A program made the position numbers and the translations under genes. Shown here one piece after another: positions 6,767 to 15,033 of a DNA stretch of 21,272 nt. The DNA lies in contig JBCDJN010000087.1 of the NCBI GenBank assembly GCA_039414355.1, forward strand, positions 1 to 21,272, in the 5' to 3' direction. This DNA is from JBCCQL01 sp039414355 (GTDB taxonomy: Bacteria; Planctomycetota; Planctomycetia; Pirellulales; Lacipirellulaceae). The notes below the pieces were generated by a model. It was not told the origin of the DNA. It searched no databases and saw nothing but the letters and a program-made list of their open reading frames with translations. Positions within the stretch are counted from its first letter, which is position 1. Every line of letters starts with the position of its first letter.

Positions 6767-8656
6767 ATGCCCATCGCGTTGCTCCCATCGTCGGTCGTCA
6801 ACAAGATTGCCGCGGGGGAGGTGATTGAGCGGCCGGCGAGTGTGGTTAAGGAGCTGCTGGAGAACGCCGTGGACGCCGGCGCCACGCGCGTGGATGTGGC
6901 AATCGAGAAGGGCGGGGCGGAGCTCATCCGCGTCGTCGACAACGGCAAGGGCATCCCAGCCGGCGAGCTGCAGCTCGCCGTGACCAACCACGCCACCAGC
7001 AAGATCGAATCGGCGGACGACCTGTTCCGCGTCGGCACGCTCGGCTTCCGCGGCGAGGCGCTGGCAAGTATCGCCGAGGTGAGCCGGTTCACTCTGCGGA
7101 GCCGACCCAACGGTGGTGACGCCGGCGCGGAGCTCGTGGTCGATGGCGGCGTCGCCCGGCCGGTCGAGCCCGCCGGCTGCCCGGTCGGCACGGCAGTCGA
7201 GGTCCGCAACCTCTTCTACAACACGCCGGTCCGCCAGAAGTTCCTCCGCACGCCGCAGACCGAGATCGGCCACTGCACGGAGGCATTGTCGCGGGTCGCG
7301 CTGGCCAACCCGGACGTGCACTTCACGCTCACGCACAACGGCCGCAGCGTGCACGACCTGCCCGCCGAGGACGACTGGCGCCGGCGGATCGCCACGCTGT
7401 TCGGCGAGCCCATCGCGCAGGCGTTGATCTACGTTGAGAGTGAAGACGAAGGCGTACGGCTCTCCGGCTATGCCGCCAACCCAACCGAGAGCCGGTCGAA
7501 CAACCGCCTGCAGTACCTCTTCCTCAACGGCCGGGCGATCCGCGACCGCTCGCTGCAACACGCCCTGGGCGAGGCGTACCGAGGGCTGCTGCTCACGGGG
7601 CGGTTTCCCATCTGCTTCCTGCGGCTCGACATGCCGGCCGACCGGGTCGACGTGAACGTGCACCCGACGAAGCTCGAAGTCCGCTTCGCCGACGGCGGCC
7701 GGTTGTACAGCCAGCTCTTGGGCACGCTGCGGAACAAGTTCCTGACGACCGACCTCAAGCCGATCGAGGGAGCGAACCCGGACGACGAGGTCGAGGCGGC
7801 CACCGGCGGCCCCGGCAAGCTGGTCGATTGGGCCAAGCGTGAGCTTCGGCAGCAGCGGATCGACTTATCGAGCGAGCCCCGCCCCGCTTCGTCGACTGCG
7901 CCAGCTCCGGTTGGCAGCGTGCCGGCGTTCAAGCCGTTCCCGTCCAGCGGCGCCGGCGGGTTGGCGATGCACCGCTTCACGCACGAGGCGGAAGCCGAAG
8001 CGCGGGGCGTCGTCGCCGAGCCGCGGCCAAACCCGGTCGCCGAACCGAACGCGGAGTCGCAGCCAACGCCGGCACCCACCGCCGCCGCATCGCAGGCGAT
8101 TCAGCTTCACAATCGTTACTTGGTCGTTGAGACCGAGGCGGGCATGGAGGTGATCGATCAGCACGCGCTGCACGAACGCATCCTCTACGAGCAGATCCGC
8201 GAGCGGGTGCTGGCAGGCGCCATGGAGAGCCAATCGCTGCTCGCCCCCGAGCCGGTCGACCTCACCCCCGCCGAAGCGGCCGCCGCGATCGAGAATCAAG
8301 AGCTGCTCGCCAAGCTCGGCGTGAAGGTAGAGCCGTTCGGCGGCGACACGGTTCTCGTTTCCAGCTACCCCGCGATGCTCGCCAACCTGCCGGTGGCCGA
8401 GGTGCTTCGCGACCTGATCGAGCACCTGCTCGCCGGCGGCCGGGAGCCGGACAAGCGCGATTTGCTGGACAACCTGCTGCACTCGGTAAGCTGCAAGGCG
8501 GCCGTGAAGTACGGCGACCGGCTCACGCCCGAAGAGATTGAGGCGCTGCTCGCCGACCGCCACGTCACCGAGAACCACCACCACTGCCCGCACGGCCGGC
8601 CGACGGCGCTGGTCTTCACCTGCGACGAGCTAGACAAGCGGTTCAAGCGGATCTGA
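6767..8656 (+). CDS. mutL: DNA mismatch repair protein MutL (endonuclease type)
   Basis: MutL couples MutS mismatch recognition to strand incision. The 629-residue product has the N-terminal GHKL ATPase: E32 and N33 in LENAVDAGAT, D58 in DNGKGIP, the GFRGEAL loop (93-99), and the HPTKLEVRF segment closing the transducer domain. A low-complexity Pro/Ala linker (about 370-440) follows. The C-terminal domain contains the complete metal-dependent nicking motif DQHAxxExxxxE starting at D464, plus SCKAAVK and CPHGRP near the end. The protein should therefore nick DNA itself, as in bacteria without MutH. The start is the ATG at 6767, with AAGGA (6758-6762) upstream; the longer open frame to 6632 runs through repeat sequence. 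mutS is not in the window. Confidence 0.97.
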   Translation: MPIALLPSSVVNKIAAGEVIERPASVVKELLENAVDAGATRVDVAIEKGGAELIRVVDNGKGIPAGELQLAVTNHATSKIESADDLFRVGTLGFRGEALASIAEVSRFTLRSRPNGGDAGAELVVDGGVARPVEPAGCPVGTAVEVRNLFYNTPVRQKFLRTPQTEIGHCTEALSRVALANPDVHFTLTHNGRSVHDLPAEDDWRRRIATLFGEPIAQALIYVESEDEGVRLSGYAANPTESRSNNRLQYLFLNGRAIRDRSLQHALGEAYRGLLLTGRFPICFLRLDMPADRVDVNVHPTKLEVRFADGGRLYSQLLGTLRNKFLTTDLKPIEGANPDDEVEAATGGPGKLVDWAKRELRQQRIDLSSEPRPASSTAPAPVGSVPAFKPFPSSGAGGLAMHRFTHEAEAEARGVVAEPRPNPVAEPNAESQPTPAPTAAASQAIQLHNRYLVVETEAGMEVIDQHALHERILYEQIRERVLAGAMESQSLLAPEPVDLTPAEAAAAIENQELLAKLGVKVEPFGGDTVLVSSYPAMLANLPVAEVLRDLIEHLLAGGREPDKRDLLDNLLHSVSCKAAVKYGDRLTPEEIEALLADRHVTENHHHCPHGRPTALVFTCDELDKRFKRI

Positions 8657-8827
8657 CCGCGTGCGGGTTGCGGAATCGTCAGGAGCTGGACGCCCCCTCG
8701 GCTGCGCCGGTGGTCGCGGTCCCAAGTTCCCCCTTTGCCACGCGTCGCCTCGCTAGCGACAATGGCGTGCTCACCCGAGTCTCCGCCCGTGAACTAGCGC
8801 CCCGCGCCCAACAACTAACGCCTCCCC

Positions 8828-10324
8828 ATGATTTGCGTCTCCATCGGCCGCAGCCGGCACAAGCACATGATCGCCGAGCACAAGGCGTTGGTGGAACGCG
8901 GCGCCAAGCTTGTGGAGCTGCGGCTGGACTACGTCGCCAGCCGGGTGAACCTGCAGCGGCTGCTCAAGGACCGGCCGTGCCCGGTGGTGGTGACGGTGCG
9001 TCGGGAAGTGGACGGCGGGAAGTTCACCGGCGAGGAAGACCAGCGGATGATGATGATCCGCGAGGCGATCGCCCTGGGCGTGGACTACATCGACCTGGAG
9101 GACGACATCGCCGCCAGCGTCCCGCGGTATGGCGTCACGAAGCGGATCATCAGCCACCACAACTTCCGCAACACGCCGGCCAACCTGCCGGAGCTGCACG
9201 CCAAGCTGGCGGCGATGGACGCCGACATCGTCAAGATCGCCACCATGGCCCAGCACCCGCACGACAACATGCGGATGCTCCACCTGGTGCAGAACGCCGA
9301 GGTGCCCACCGTTGGCATGTGCATGGGAGACATCGGCACGCCGTCGCGGATTCTGTGCGGCAAGGTCGGCGCGCCGTTCACCTACTCCACGTTCCACCAC
9401 GAGCGGGCGCTGGCGCCGGGGCAGTTGAGCTTTCAGCAGATGACCGAGATTTACCGGTACGACGAGCTCGGGCCGAAGACGGACATCTACGGCGTGGTTG
9501 CCGATCCGGTGGCCCACAGCCTGAGCCCGCACATCCACAACGCGGCGATCCAAGCCGCGGGTATCGACGCCGTTTATTGCCCGTTCCGCGTGCCGGTGGA
9601 CGACCTCGAGCAGTTCATCCGCGACGTGCCGAAGCTCGGCCTCAAGGGCCTCAGCGTCACCATCCCGCACAAGGAGTCGGTCTCGCGGCACCTGACCAAG
9701 ATCGACCCGGCGGCCAAGGGCATCGCCGCGGTGAACACGGTCGTGTTCAAGGACGGCCAAGTGGTGGGCTACAACACCGACTACAAGGCCGCGATGGACT
9801 CGCTGGAAAACGGCATGGGCGCCGAGCCCGGCACGCCGCCCGAAGAGAGCCCGCTCAAGGGCAAGCGGGTGCTGGTGCTGGGCGCCGGCGGCGTCTCCCG
9901 CGCGATCATGTACGGCCTGAAGAAGCGCGGCGCGAAGGCGATGATCGCCAGCCGCACCCGCAGCCGGGCCGAGGCGCTAGCCGAGGAGTTCAATGGCCGC
10001 AGCGTGGAGTGGAACGCCCGCCATCACGGCGACGTCGACGTGCTGGTCAACGGCACGCCCATCGGCATGCACCCCAACGTCGACGAGTCACCCTACAACA
10101 AGTCGTACCTACGGCCGGGCATGGTGGTGTTCGACACGGTCTATAACCCGGAGAGCACGCTGCTCATCAAAGAGGCCCGCGACCACGGCTGCACCACCGT
10201 GACCGGCGTCGAGATGTTCGTCCGGCAGGCGTCGCTGCAGTTCCAGCTTTTTTTCGGCCGCCCGGCGCCGGGCGACGTGATGCGGGAAACTCTCAAGCGC
10301 GTCATTGGGCCGGTGAAGTACTGA
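8828..10324 (+). CDS. aroDE: Bifunctional 3-dehydroquinate dehydratase / shikimate dehydrogenase
   Basis: This fusion carries out steps 3 and 4 of chorismate synthesis: dehydration of 3-dehydroquinate, then NADPH reduction of 3-dehydroshikimate to shikimate. Residues 1-215 are a type I (Schiff-base) AroD barrel with His at 111 in SHHNF and the catalytic Lys136 in DIVKIA. Residues about 223-495 are AroE: the substrate motif AHSLSPHIHN, SVTIPHK with the catalytic Lys, NTDYKA, the nucleotide-binding GAGGVSRAI, and NGTPIGM. Total length is 498. Such fusions are known from plants, chlamydiae and planctomycetes. aroK lies 128 bp downstream on the same strand, so the three consecutive steps are encoded together. 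The start ATG lacks a clear Shine-Dalgarno site. Confidence 0.96.
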   Translation: MICVSIGRSRHKHMIAEHKALVERGAKLVELRLDYVASRVNLQRLLKDRPCPVVVTVRREVDGGKFTGEEDQRMMMIREAIALGVDYIDLEDDIAASVPRYGVTKRIISHHNFRNTPANLPELHAKLAAMDADIVKIATMAQHPHDNMRMLHLVQNAEVPTVGMCMGDIGTPSRILCGKVGAPFTYSTFHHERALAPGQLSFQQMTEIYRYDELGPKTDIYGVVADPVAHSLSPHIHNAAIQAAGIDAVYCPFRVPVDDLEQFIRDVPKLGLKGLSVTIPHKESVSRHLTKIDPAAKGIAAVNTVVFKDGQVVGYNTDYKAAMDSLENGMGAEPGTPPEESPLKGKRVLVLGAGGVSRAIMYGLKKRGAKAMIASRTRSRAEALAEEFNGRSVEWNARHHGDVDVLVNGTPIGMHPNVDESPYNKSYLRPGMVVFDTVYNPESTLLIKEARDHGCTTVTGVEMFVRQASLQFQLFFGRPAPGDVMRETLKRVIGPVKY

Positions 10325-10326
10325 TG

Positions 10327-10427
10327 TAGTGGCGAGTGCGAGTGGCGAGTGGCGAGTGGCGGAGTTGGAACCCCAGAGCGAGCGGAAGCGAGCTGTAGCC
10401 CCTCTCCCCGGCAGGTGGAGGGGAGAG
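10327..10427. repeat. Short tandem GTGGCGA units and a CTCTCCCC hairpin
   Basis: Immediately after the aroDE stop come several 7-8 bp AGTGGCG units (about 10329-10360). A hairpin with 8-bp arms CTCTCCCC (10402-10409) and GGGGAGAG (10420-10427) follows. There is no T-tract after it, so termination is doubtful. It looks like a fragment of dispersed intergenic repeat upstream of aroK. Confidence 0.45.
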
Positions 10428-10452
10428 TGGTTAGCCAGCGGCCAAGGATTGC

Positions 10453-11004
10453 ATGAGCGAAACCCTCCCCCCTCCGCCTTCCGTCCTCCGCCTTTTCCTC
10501 TGCGGCTACCGCGGCACCGGAAAGACCAGCGTCGCCCGGCCGCTCGCCGCTCGGCTGGGTTGGGATTGGGTCGATACTGACGATCGGATCGAACAGGCAG
10601 CCGGGAAGTCGATCGCCGCCATCTTCGCCGAAGACGGCGAGACGGCGTTCCGCGACCTGGAAGAACGGATCGTCGCCGAGACTTGCGGCCGCGATCGGCT
10701 GGTCGTCGCTCTCGGCGGCGGGGCAGTGCTTCGCGAAGCGACCCGCCGGCGGCTCCGCGAGGCCGGCCGTGTGGTAGGTTTGACGGCCGACGCGGCGACG
10801 CTCGCCCAGCGGATCACCGGCGACGCCGCCACCGGCGCCCGCCGACCCAACCTGACCGCCGCGGGCGGGCTGGCCGAGATTGAGCAAGTGCTCGCCGAGC
10901 GGCAGCCGATTTACCAAGAAGTGGCCGACCTGCAACTGAGCACCGAAGGCCGCCCCCCCGAGGCGATCGCCGACGCCATCGCCGAGTGGCTCGCCAACAG
11001 CTAA
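10453..11004 (+). CDS. aroK: Shikimate kinase
   Basis: AroK phosphorylates shikimate at the 3-hydroxyl with ATP, step 5 of the shikimate pathway. The 183-residue product has Walker A GYRGTGKT (18-25), the Mg/shikimate motif DTDD (41-44), the ALGGGAVL shikimate-binding loop (about 90-97) and a C-terminal lid with RRPNL. Length is slightly above the usual 170-180 because of a Pro-rich N-terminus. The ATG at 10453 has AAGGA at 10444-10448, which supports the start. It lies between aroDE and the prepilin peptidase on the same strand. The gap to the peptidase is only about 30 bp, so these two are probably cotranscribed. Confidence 0.95.
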   Translation: MSETLPPPPSVLRLFLCGYRGTGKTSVARPLAARLGWDWVDTDDRIEQAAGKSIAAIFAEDGETAFRDLEERIVAETCGRDRLVVALGGGAVLREATRRRLREAGRVVGLTADAATLAQRITGDAATGARRPNLTAAGGLAEIEQVLAERQPIYQEVADLQLSTEGRPPEAIADAIAEWLANS

Positions 11005-11035
11005 CGCTCACTCGCTCGCATCGACGGGCGTGCTC

Positions 11036-12382
11036 ATGGACTGGCTGCTCGACACCCCGCTCGCCCTCCGCTTGGCGGTGGTGTTCGTCGTGGCCGCGGG
11101 GTTGGCGTCGCTGCTCAACGCGGCCATCTACCATTGGGCGTGGGATCGGCGGTTGTTCTCGCCGTGGCAGCCGCGGGCCGACGGCGCCTCGCCGCGTTCG
11201 TGGCGGGACTGGGTTCCCATCCTCGGCTGGCTGCGGCTGCGGCGCGACAGCAAGCTGCACGGCCGGGGGTTCTGGGTCCGCCCGCTGCTGATCGAGATCG
11301 GCTTCGCCGCGGCGGTCGCCGCGCTCTACTGGTGGGAAGTGGAGCGCCTCGCGCTCATCGCCCCGCAGGTCGCGCGGCTGGCGGGGACGATGCCGCTCGA
11401 CCCGGCGCCGCTCGCCTGGGCGACGCACACGCAGTTCCTCGCCCACACGATGCTGGGCGCCCTGATGACCGTGGCCACGTTCATCGACTTCGACGAACGC
11501 CTCATCCCAGACGAAGTCACCCGCCGCGGGACGCTCGCCGGCCTGGTGCTGGTGGCGATCACCCCGCTGGCGTTGCCGCCGGTGGTGACCGACCAGCCGG
11601 TGGCGCCGGAGTTGGGTATCGCCGTGATCGACACCGCCGGCAACGCCGTGGCCAACGCCAACGGCGCCCTCTCGGTCATCCCAACGCACTTGGCGGCGCC
11701 AACGCCGTGGCCGGCTTCGCTCGACGCCACACCCACGTCGCTCGCCATCGGGCTCGGCTGCTTCTGGCTGTGGTGCTTTGCCCTGACCGATCGCCACTGG
11801 CCGCACGCCGGCGCGTTTGGCCGGAAGCTCAAGCTCGTCGCGCGACGGATTGTCCGCGACCTAACAACCAGCCCCCTGCGCGAATCCCTGGCCGGCGGCA
11901 CGGCGCTGGTGCTCGGCGTGTGGTGGTTCGGCGGCCCGCGGTGGATGGGTTTGCTCTCGTCGCTGGTCGGCCTCGCCGCGTGCGGGCTGCTGGTGTGGGC
12001 GGTGCGGATCATCGGCGGCGCGGTGATGCGGCGCGAAGCGATGGGCTTTGGCGATGTCACGCTGATGATGATGGTGGGCGTTTACACCGGCTGGCAGGCG
12101 GGGCCCATCATCTTCTTCCTGGCGCCGCTGGCGGGCATCTTCCTGGGCGTGCTCAACCTGCTGGTGCACGGCGACAAGGCCATCCCGTACGGCCCGTTCC
12201 TGTGCCTGGCCACGGTCTTCGTGCTGCTGATCTGGGCGCCGCTCTGGATGTGGGCCGAGCCGCTGCTGGCGTTCCCGGCGCTGGTTCCGACGGTGCTGGT
12301 TGTGTGCTTTGCGCTGCTGGCCGTTCTGCTGGCGATGCTGCAGGGGCTCAAGGCGCTGCTCGGGATTTCGGGCGAAGATTGA
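11036..12382 (+). CDS. Prepilin peptidase, A24 family, enlarged
   Basis: This membrane aspartyl protease of the type IV prepilin peptidase family cleaves the leader of pilin-like proteins. The first catalytic Asp lies in FIDFDERLIPDE (about residue 150), the second in MGFGDV (about 338), corresponding to the GxGD motif. The N-terminal region keeps the W-D-W-V-P-I-L-GWL-L-R pattern of the methylation-type domain but lacks its CxxC pairs. At 448 residues it is much longer than ordinary enzymes (about 250-290), because some 185 residues with extra membrane segments separate the two Asp. It could process type II secretion or type IV pilus pseudopilins. A GTG at 11030, two codons upstream, is an alternative start. 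Confidence 0.88.
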   Translation: MDWLLDTPLALRLAVVFVVAAGLASLLNAAIYHWAWDRRLFSPWQPRADGASPRSWRDWVPILGWLRLRRDSKLHGRGFWVRPLLIEIGFAAAVAALYWWEVERLALIAPQVARLAGTMPLDPAPLAWATHTQFLAHTMLGALMTVATFIDFDERLIPDEVTRRGTLAGLVLVAITPLALPPVVTDQPVAPELGIAVIDTAGNAVANANGALSVIPTHLAAPTPWPASLDATPTSLAIGLGCFWLWCFALTDRHWPHAGAFGRKLKLVARRIVRDLTTSPLRESLAGGTALVLGVWWFGGPRWMGLLSSLVGLAACGLLVWAVRIIGGAVMRREAMGFGDVTLMMMVGVYTGWQAGPIIFFLAPLAGIFLGVLNLLVHGDKAIPYGPFLCLATVFVLLIWAPLWMWAEPLLAFPALVPTVLVVCFALLAVLLAMLQGLKALLGISGED

Positions 12383-12430
12383 ACGTGGCGTTCTTTGCGC
12401 CGAAGTCATCGACTCGAGACGAGCCGCGCC

Positions 12431-12907
12431 GTGTTCCGCATCCACACCGTCGCCGACATCCCATCCAACACCGCGCTGCTTCGCGCGAAGCGTTACGGCG
12501 TGATCGAAACGTCCGCCGGTGCGCTGCAGTCCATAACGCTCCGGCCGTGGCCGCATGTGCTGTCGCTCCGCGAGCTCTGGCCGGTGGGCGACCGGTACCA
12601 CGCCGCCGGGCCGGCCGATCGCTGCCGGCTTTACTACAACCAGCCGCGGGGGTCGAGCCAGTTCCTGGCGCTCAAGTACGTGGTGACCACGCGGGGGACG
12701 AGCTACCGGACCTTCCGCGCAGCGCTCGAGGCGCTCGACCAGATCGCCGAGCTCAAGGGGACCGACGCCATCCTGTGCGACGCCGCCAACCGCCGGCTCT
12801 CCGATCGTTTTCTGCGACGGCAGGGCTACGTGCCGCACGCGCCGATGCCGTGGCGTCGGAACTACATCCGGCGGCTGTACGAAGAGCGTGCCGCGGCGCC
12901 GGCGTGA
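12431..12907 (+). CDS. Conserved hypothetical protein, possibly GNAT-like
   Basis: I do not recognise a named family with certainty. The 158-residue soluble protein has no signal peptide. Its last third reads like the end of an acetyltransferase fold: an Asp-Ala-Asn segment, then SDRFLRRQGYVPH and an Arg-rich RRNYIRRLY tail, resembling the LYxRxGF pattern of GNAT proteins. No acetyl-CoA P-loop is obvious, so catalytic activity is uncertain. The GTG at 12431 is preferred. The frame is open to a TTG at 12395, giving 12 more residues of low quality. It follows the prepilin peptidase by 48 bp and may be cotranscribed. Its stop is 4 bp from the convergent DUF4345-like gene. Confidence 0.7.
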   Translation: MFRIHTVADIPSNTALLRAKRYGVIETSAGALQSITLRPWPHVLSLRELWPVGDRYHAAGPADRCRLYYNQPRGSSQFLALKYVVTTRGTSYRTFRAALEALDQIAELKGTDAILCDAANRRLSDRFLRRQGYVPHAPMPWRRNYIRRLYEERAAAPA

Positions 12908-12911
12908 ACGC

Positions 12912-13301
12912 TCACGAGTTGTTCTTCGCGGCAGCGCAGCCCGCCAGGCAGAACGCCGCGCCGAGCAGTTCGAAGACCGCAAACCCCGCGTGCATCGCCG
13001 AGTAGCCGTCCACGGCAAGCCCAAAGCATCGCCCGGCGGCCGACCCCAAAAGCGGCACGCCCCCCACCAGCAGCCCGGCAACCAGCTCACCCCGCCGCCA
13101 GAGCAGCAGCATCACCAAGGCGATGCCCAGCTCTACGCCGCCGTAGAAGGCGCGGACCTCAGTAAGGATCGCGGGTGGTCTGGCCTCGACGCCAAACGCG
13201 GAGAGCAACGCCGCGGGGTTCGCCCCAAGCCAGACCGCGAAGCCGGCCCAGATGGCGGCCGTAATGAGCAGAGCAACGTTGGCGAAGCGGCGGTTGAGCA
13301 T
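12912..13301 (-). CDS. DUF4345-like small membrane protein
   Basis: This 129-residue protein has four predicted membrane helices (about 8-28, 46-66, 70-90, 100-123). The central segment EVRAFYGGVELGIAL matches the pattern of DUF4345 proteins, in which an R-x-x-YGG-x-E-x-G motif is typical. The function of the family is not established. The start is the ATG at 13301, giving a short basic N-terminus (MLNRR) before the first helix. The longer open frame to 13433 overlaps the neighbouring zinc-ribbon gene and is Pro/Ser-rich noise. It is convergent with the hypothetical gene ending at 12907 and probably cotranscribed with the zinc-ribbon gene 25 bp upstream. Confidence 0.75.
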   Translation of the reverse strand: MLNRRFANVALLITAAIWAGFAVWLGANPAALLSAFGVEARPPAILTEVRAFYGGVELGIALVMLLLWRRGELVAGLLVGGVPLLGSAAGRCFGLAVDGYSAMHAGFAVFELLGAAFCLAGCAAAKNNS

Positions 13302-13326
13302 ACGGGGCCTTAGCAGAGAAACATCA

Positions 13327-13536
13327 CTAAATGGCGCCGTCCGGGTGCCGGTCGACGAATCGGAACTCGGCCCCGCACCGCTTGCACCGATAGGTTTCCA
13401 GCTTCCGGCCGTCGTCGGTGGTGGCGGTGGCAATCCGCTCGAGCGCGAACCACCGGCCGCACTCTAGGCATTGCCGGAAACTGCCAGCGTCGAGCGGTTC
13501 GGCGAGGATGCCATGACCGTCGTCTAAGGATGCCAT
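13327..13536 (-). CDS. Small zinc-ribbon protein
   Basis: This 69-residue hypothetical protein has two CxxC knuckles (CLECG and CKRCG) about 29 residues apart, forming a single zinc ribbon of the type that binds nucleic acid or acts as a structural module. Between them are short strands with aromatic residues (RWFALE, TYRCK). The ATG at 13536 is chosen. A GTG at 13545 would add three residues, and neither has a clear Shine-Dalgarno site. No specific family was recognised. It precedes the DUF4345-like gene on the same strand. Confidence 0.68.
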   Translation of the reverse strand: MASLDDGHGILAEPLDAGSFRQCLECGRWFALERIATATTDDGRKLETYRCKRCGAEFRFVDRHPDGAI

Positions 13537-13545
13537 CGGGGGCAC

Positions 13546-13803
13546 ACTCGGTTAGGGCTGGGGAGCGGGTGGCGAAGGCATAAGTTTACCCAACCCAGAT
13601 CGGTCCCAGACGTGCGCCGGCCGCCGGTTTCGCCGCCAATTCGGATTGTTCGCGATATCGTCAGTCGGCGTGTGGCGGCTTACAGTAAGGGGGATGGAGC
13701 TTGGCGGCCCGCAGGTTGACTGCAACCAACGGGGCCGCCGACACGTATTGTGGGAATGCCGCCTGAGTCGGCGCCCCAATCAGCCCCCCGGAATCCGCTC
13801 GCT
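13546..13803. other. Divergent intergenic region upstream of msrAB
   Basis: These 258 bp lie between the divergent zinc-ribbon and msrAB genes and must hold both promoters. No strong -35/-10 pair could be assigned. A short palindrome CTTACAGTAAG lies at 13679-13689. The open frames crossing the region have no protein character. Confidence 0.5.
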
Positions 13804-15027
13804 ATGTCCACCAAAACCCGGGCCGCCGCCCCCGCCTTGTTGCTCGGCGCCGCTTTTCTCGGAGGATACGCCCTCATGTCTCCCTCAGACTCCGCCGCCG
13901 TCGAGGCCAAGGCGGTCACCGACCGCCAAGACACCAGCGGCCTGCAAAAAGCCACCTTCGGCTCCGGCTGCTTCTGGTGCACCGAGGCGGTGTTCCAAGA
14001 GCTGGACGGGGTTGAGTCCGTGCTGTCCGGCTACTCGGGCGGCAGCGCGGACACCGCCAACTACAAAGCCGTCTGTACCGGAAACACCGAGCACGCCGAG
14101 GTGATCCAGGTCGCCTACGACCCGGACCGGGTGGAGTACAAGAAGCTGCTCGAGGTGTTCTGGAAGACACACGACCCAACCACGCTCAACCGCCAGGGCG
14201 CCGACGTTGGCACGCAGTACCGCTCGGTGGTCTTCTACCACGACGAGCAGCAGAAGAAGCTCGCCGAGGAGTACATGGCGAAGCTCGACGCGTCGGGCGC
14301 CTTCAACAAGCCGATCGTCACCCAGATCGCGCCCTACGAGACGTTCTACGCGGCCGAGGACTACCACCAGAACTTCTTCTCGCAGAACAAGTACCACCCG
14401 TACTGCCAAGCGGTGATCGGCCCCAAGCTGATGAAGTTCCGAAAGGTCTTCGGCGACAGCCTCAAGGGCGATGAGTCGTCCGCAACGGGCGTGACGGCGA
14501 AGAAGCCGGTAGCGCAAGAGCCGGGCGCCAGCGAAAGCGAGGACCCCGAGCCTGCGCCGACAAAACCGGAAGCCACCAAGACGAGCTCCGTCCGTAAAGG
14601 CGCCCTCCCGCCCGACACGGATTGGGCGAAGGTCGACTGGAAGAGTCGGCTCACCAGTCAGCAGTACTACGTCACCCGCAAGGCCGGCACGGAGCGGGCC
14701 TTCACCGGCGCGTACTGGGACAACAAGCGCGAAGGCTTGTACCGCTGCGTCTGCTGCGATCAGCCGCTCTTCGCCTCGGAGACCAAGTACAAGTCGAGCA
14801 CCGGCTGGCCCAGCTTCTACGCTCCGGTTGGCAAGGACGCCGTGAGCGAGCACGAGGACCGCGGCTTCTTCACCGTGCGGACGGAGATCCGTTGCAGCCG
14901 CTGCGACGCGCACCTCGGCCACGTCTTCACCGACGGCCCGCAGCCAACTGGCTTGCGGTACTGTATGAACTCCGCCGCGCTCGACTTCGAGGCGAAGGAG
15001 TCCGACGCCGTCGTCATCAAGAACTGA
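13804..15027 (+). CDS. msrAB: Membrane-anchored MsrA-MsrB fusion, methionine sulfoxide reductase
   Basis: This fusion repairs oxidised methionine: MsrA reduces the S- and MsrB the R-sulfoxide. The 407-residue product starts with a hydrophobic segment (about 9-26) that acts as a signal anchor or signal peptide, so it should work outside the cytoplasm. MsrA (about 48-215) has the nucleophile C56 in GCFWC, plus GTQYRS and EDYHQ. A Pro/Glu/Thr-rich linker (about 220-265) joins it to MsrB (about 275-400). MsrB has zinc knuckles CVCC and CSRC, the STGWPSF segment, HLGHVF, and catalytic C387 in RYCMNSAAL. A reductant such as a periplasmic thioredoxin-like protein would be needed; none is in the window. 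The ATG at 13804 fits the signal sequence; no clear ribosome site is visible. Confidence 0.95.
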   Translation: MSTKTRAAAPALLLGAAFLGGYALMSPSDSAAVEAKAVTDRQDTSGLQKATFGSGCFWCTEAVFQELDGVESVLSGYSGGSADTANYKAVCTGNTEHAEVIQVAYDPDRVEYKKLLEVFWKTHDPTTLNRQGADVGTQYRSVVFYHDEQQKKLAEEYMAKLDASGAFNKPIVTQIAPYETFYAAEDYHQNFFSQNKYHPYCQAVIGPKLMKFRKVFGDSLKGDESSATGVTAKKPVAQEPGASESEDPEPAPTKPEATKTSSVRKGALPPDTDWAKVDWKSRLTSQQYYVTRKAGTERAFTGAYWDNKREGLYRCVCCDQPLFASETKYKSSTGWPSFYAPVGKDAVSEHEDRGFFTVRTEIRCSRCDAHLGHVFTDGPQPTGLRYCMNSAALDFEAKESDAVVIKN

Positions 15028-15033
15028 TCGACT

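Noticed and set aside
8668..10146. 492-codon open frame on the plus strand
   Set aside because: It is a +1-type shadow of aroDE with Arg/Pro/Gln-rich composition; the AroD and AroE motifs lie in the 8828-10324 frame.
11134..13005. 623-codon open frame on the plus strand
   Set aside because: It overlaps the prepilin peptidase in another frame and is dominated by Arg/Gly/Ala. There is no domain.
13885..14922. 345-codon open frame on the minus strand
   Set aside because: It is antisense to msrAB, Leu/Val/Arg-rich and without motifs, while msrAB has all catalytic and zinc residues.
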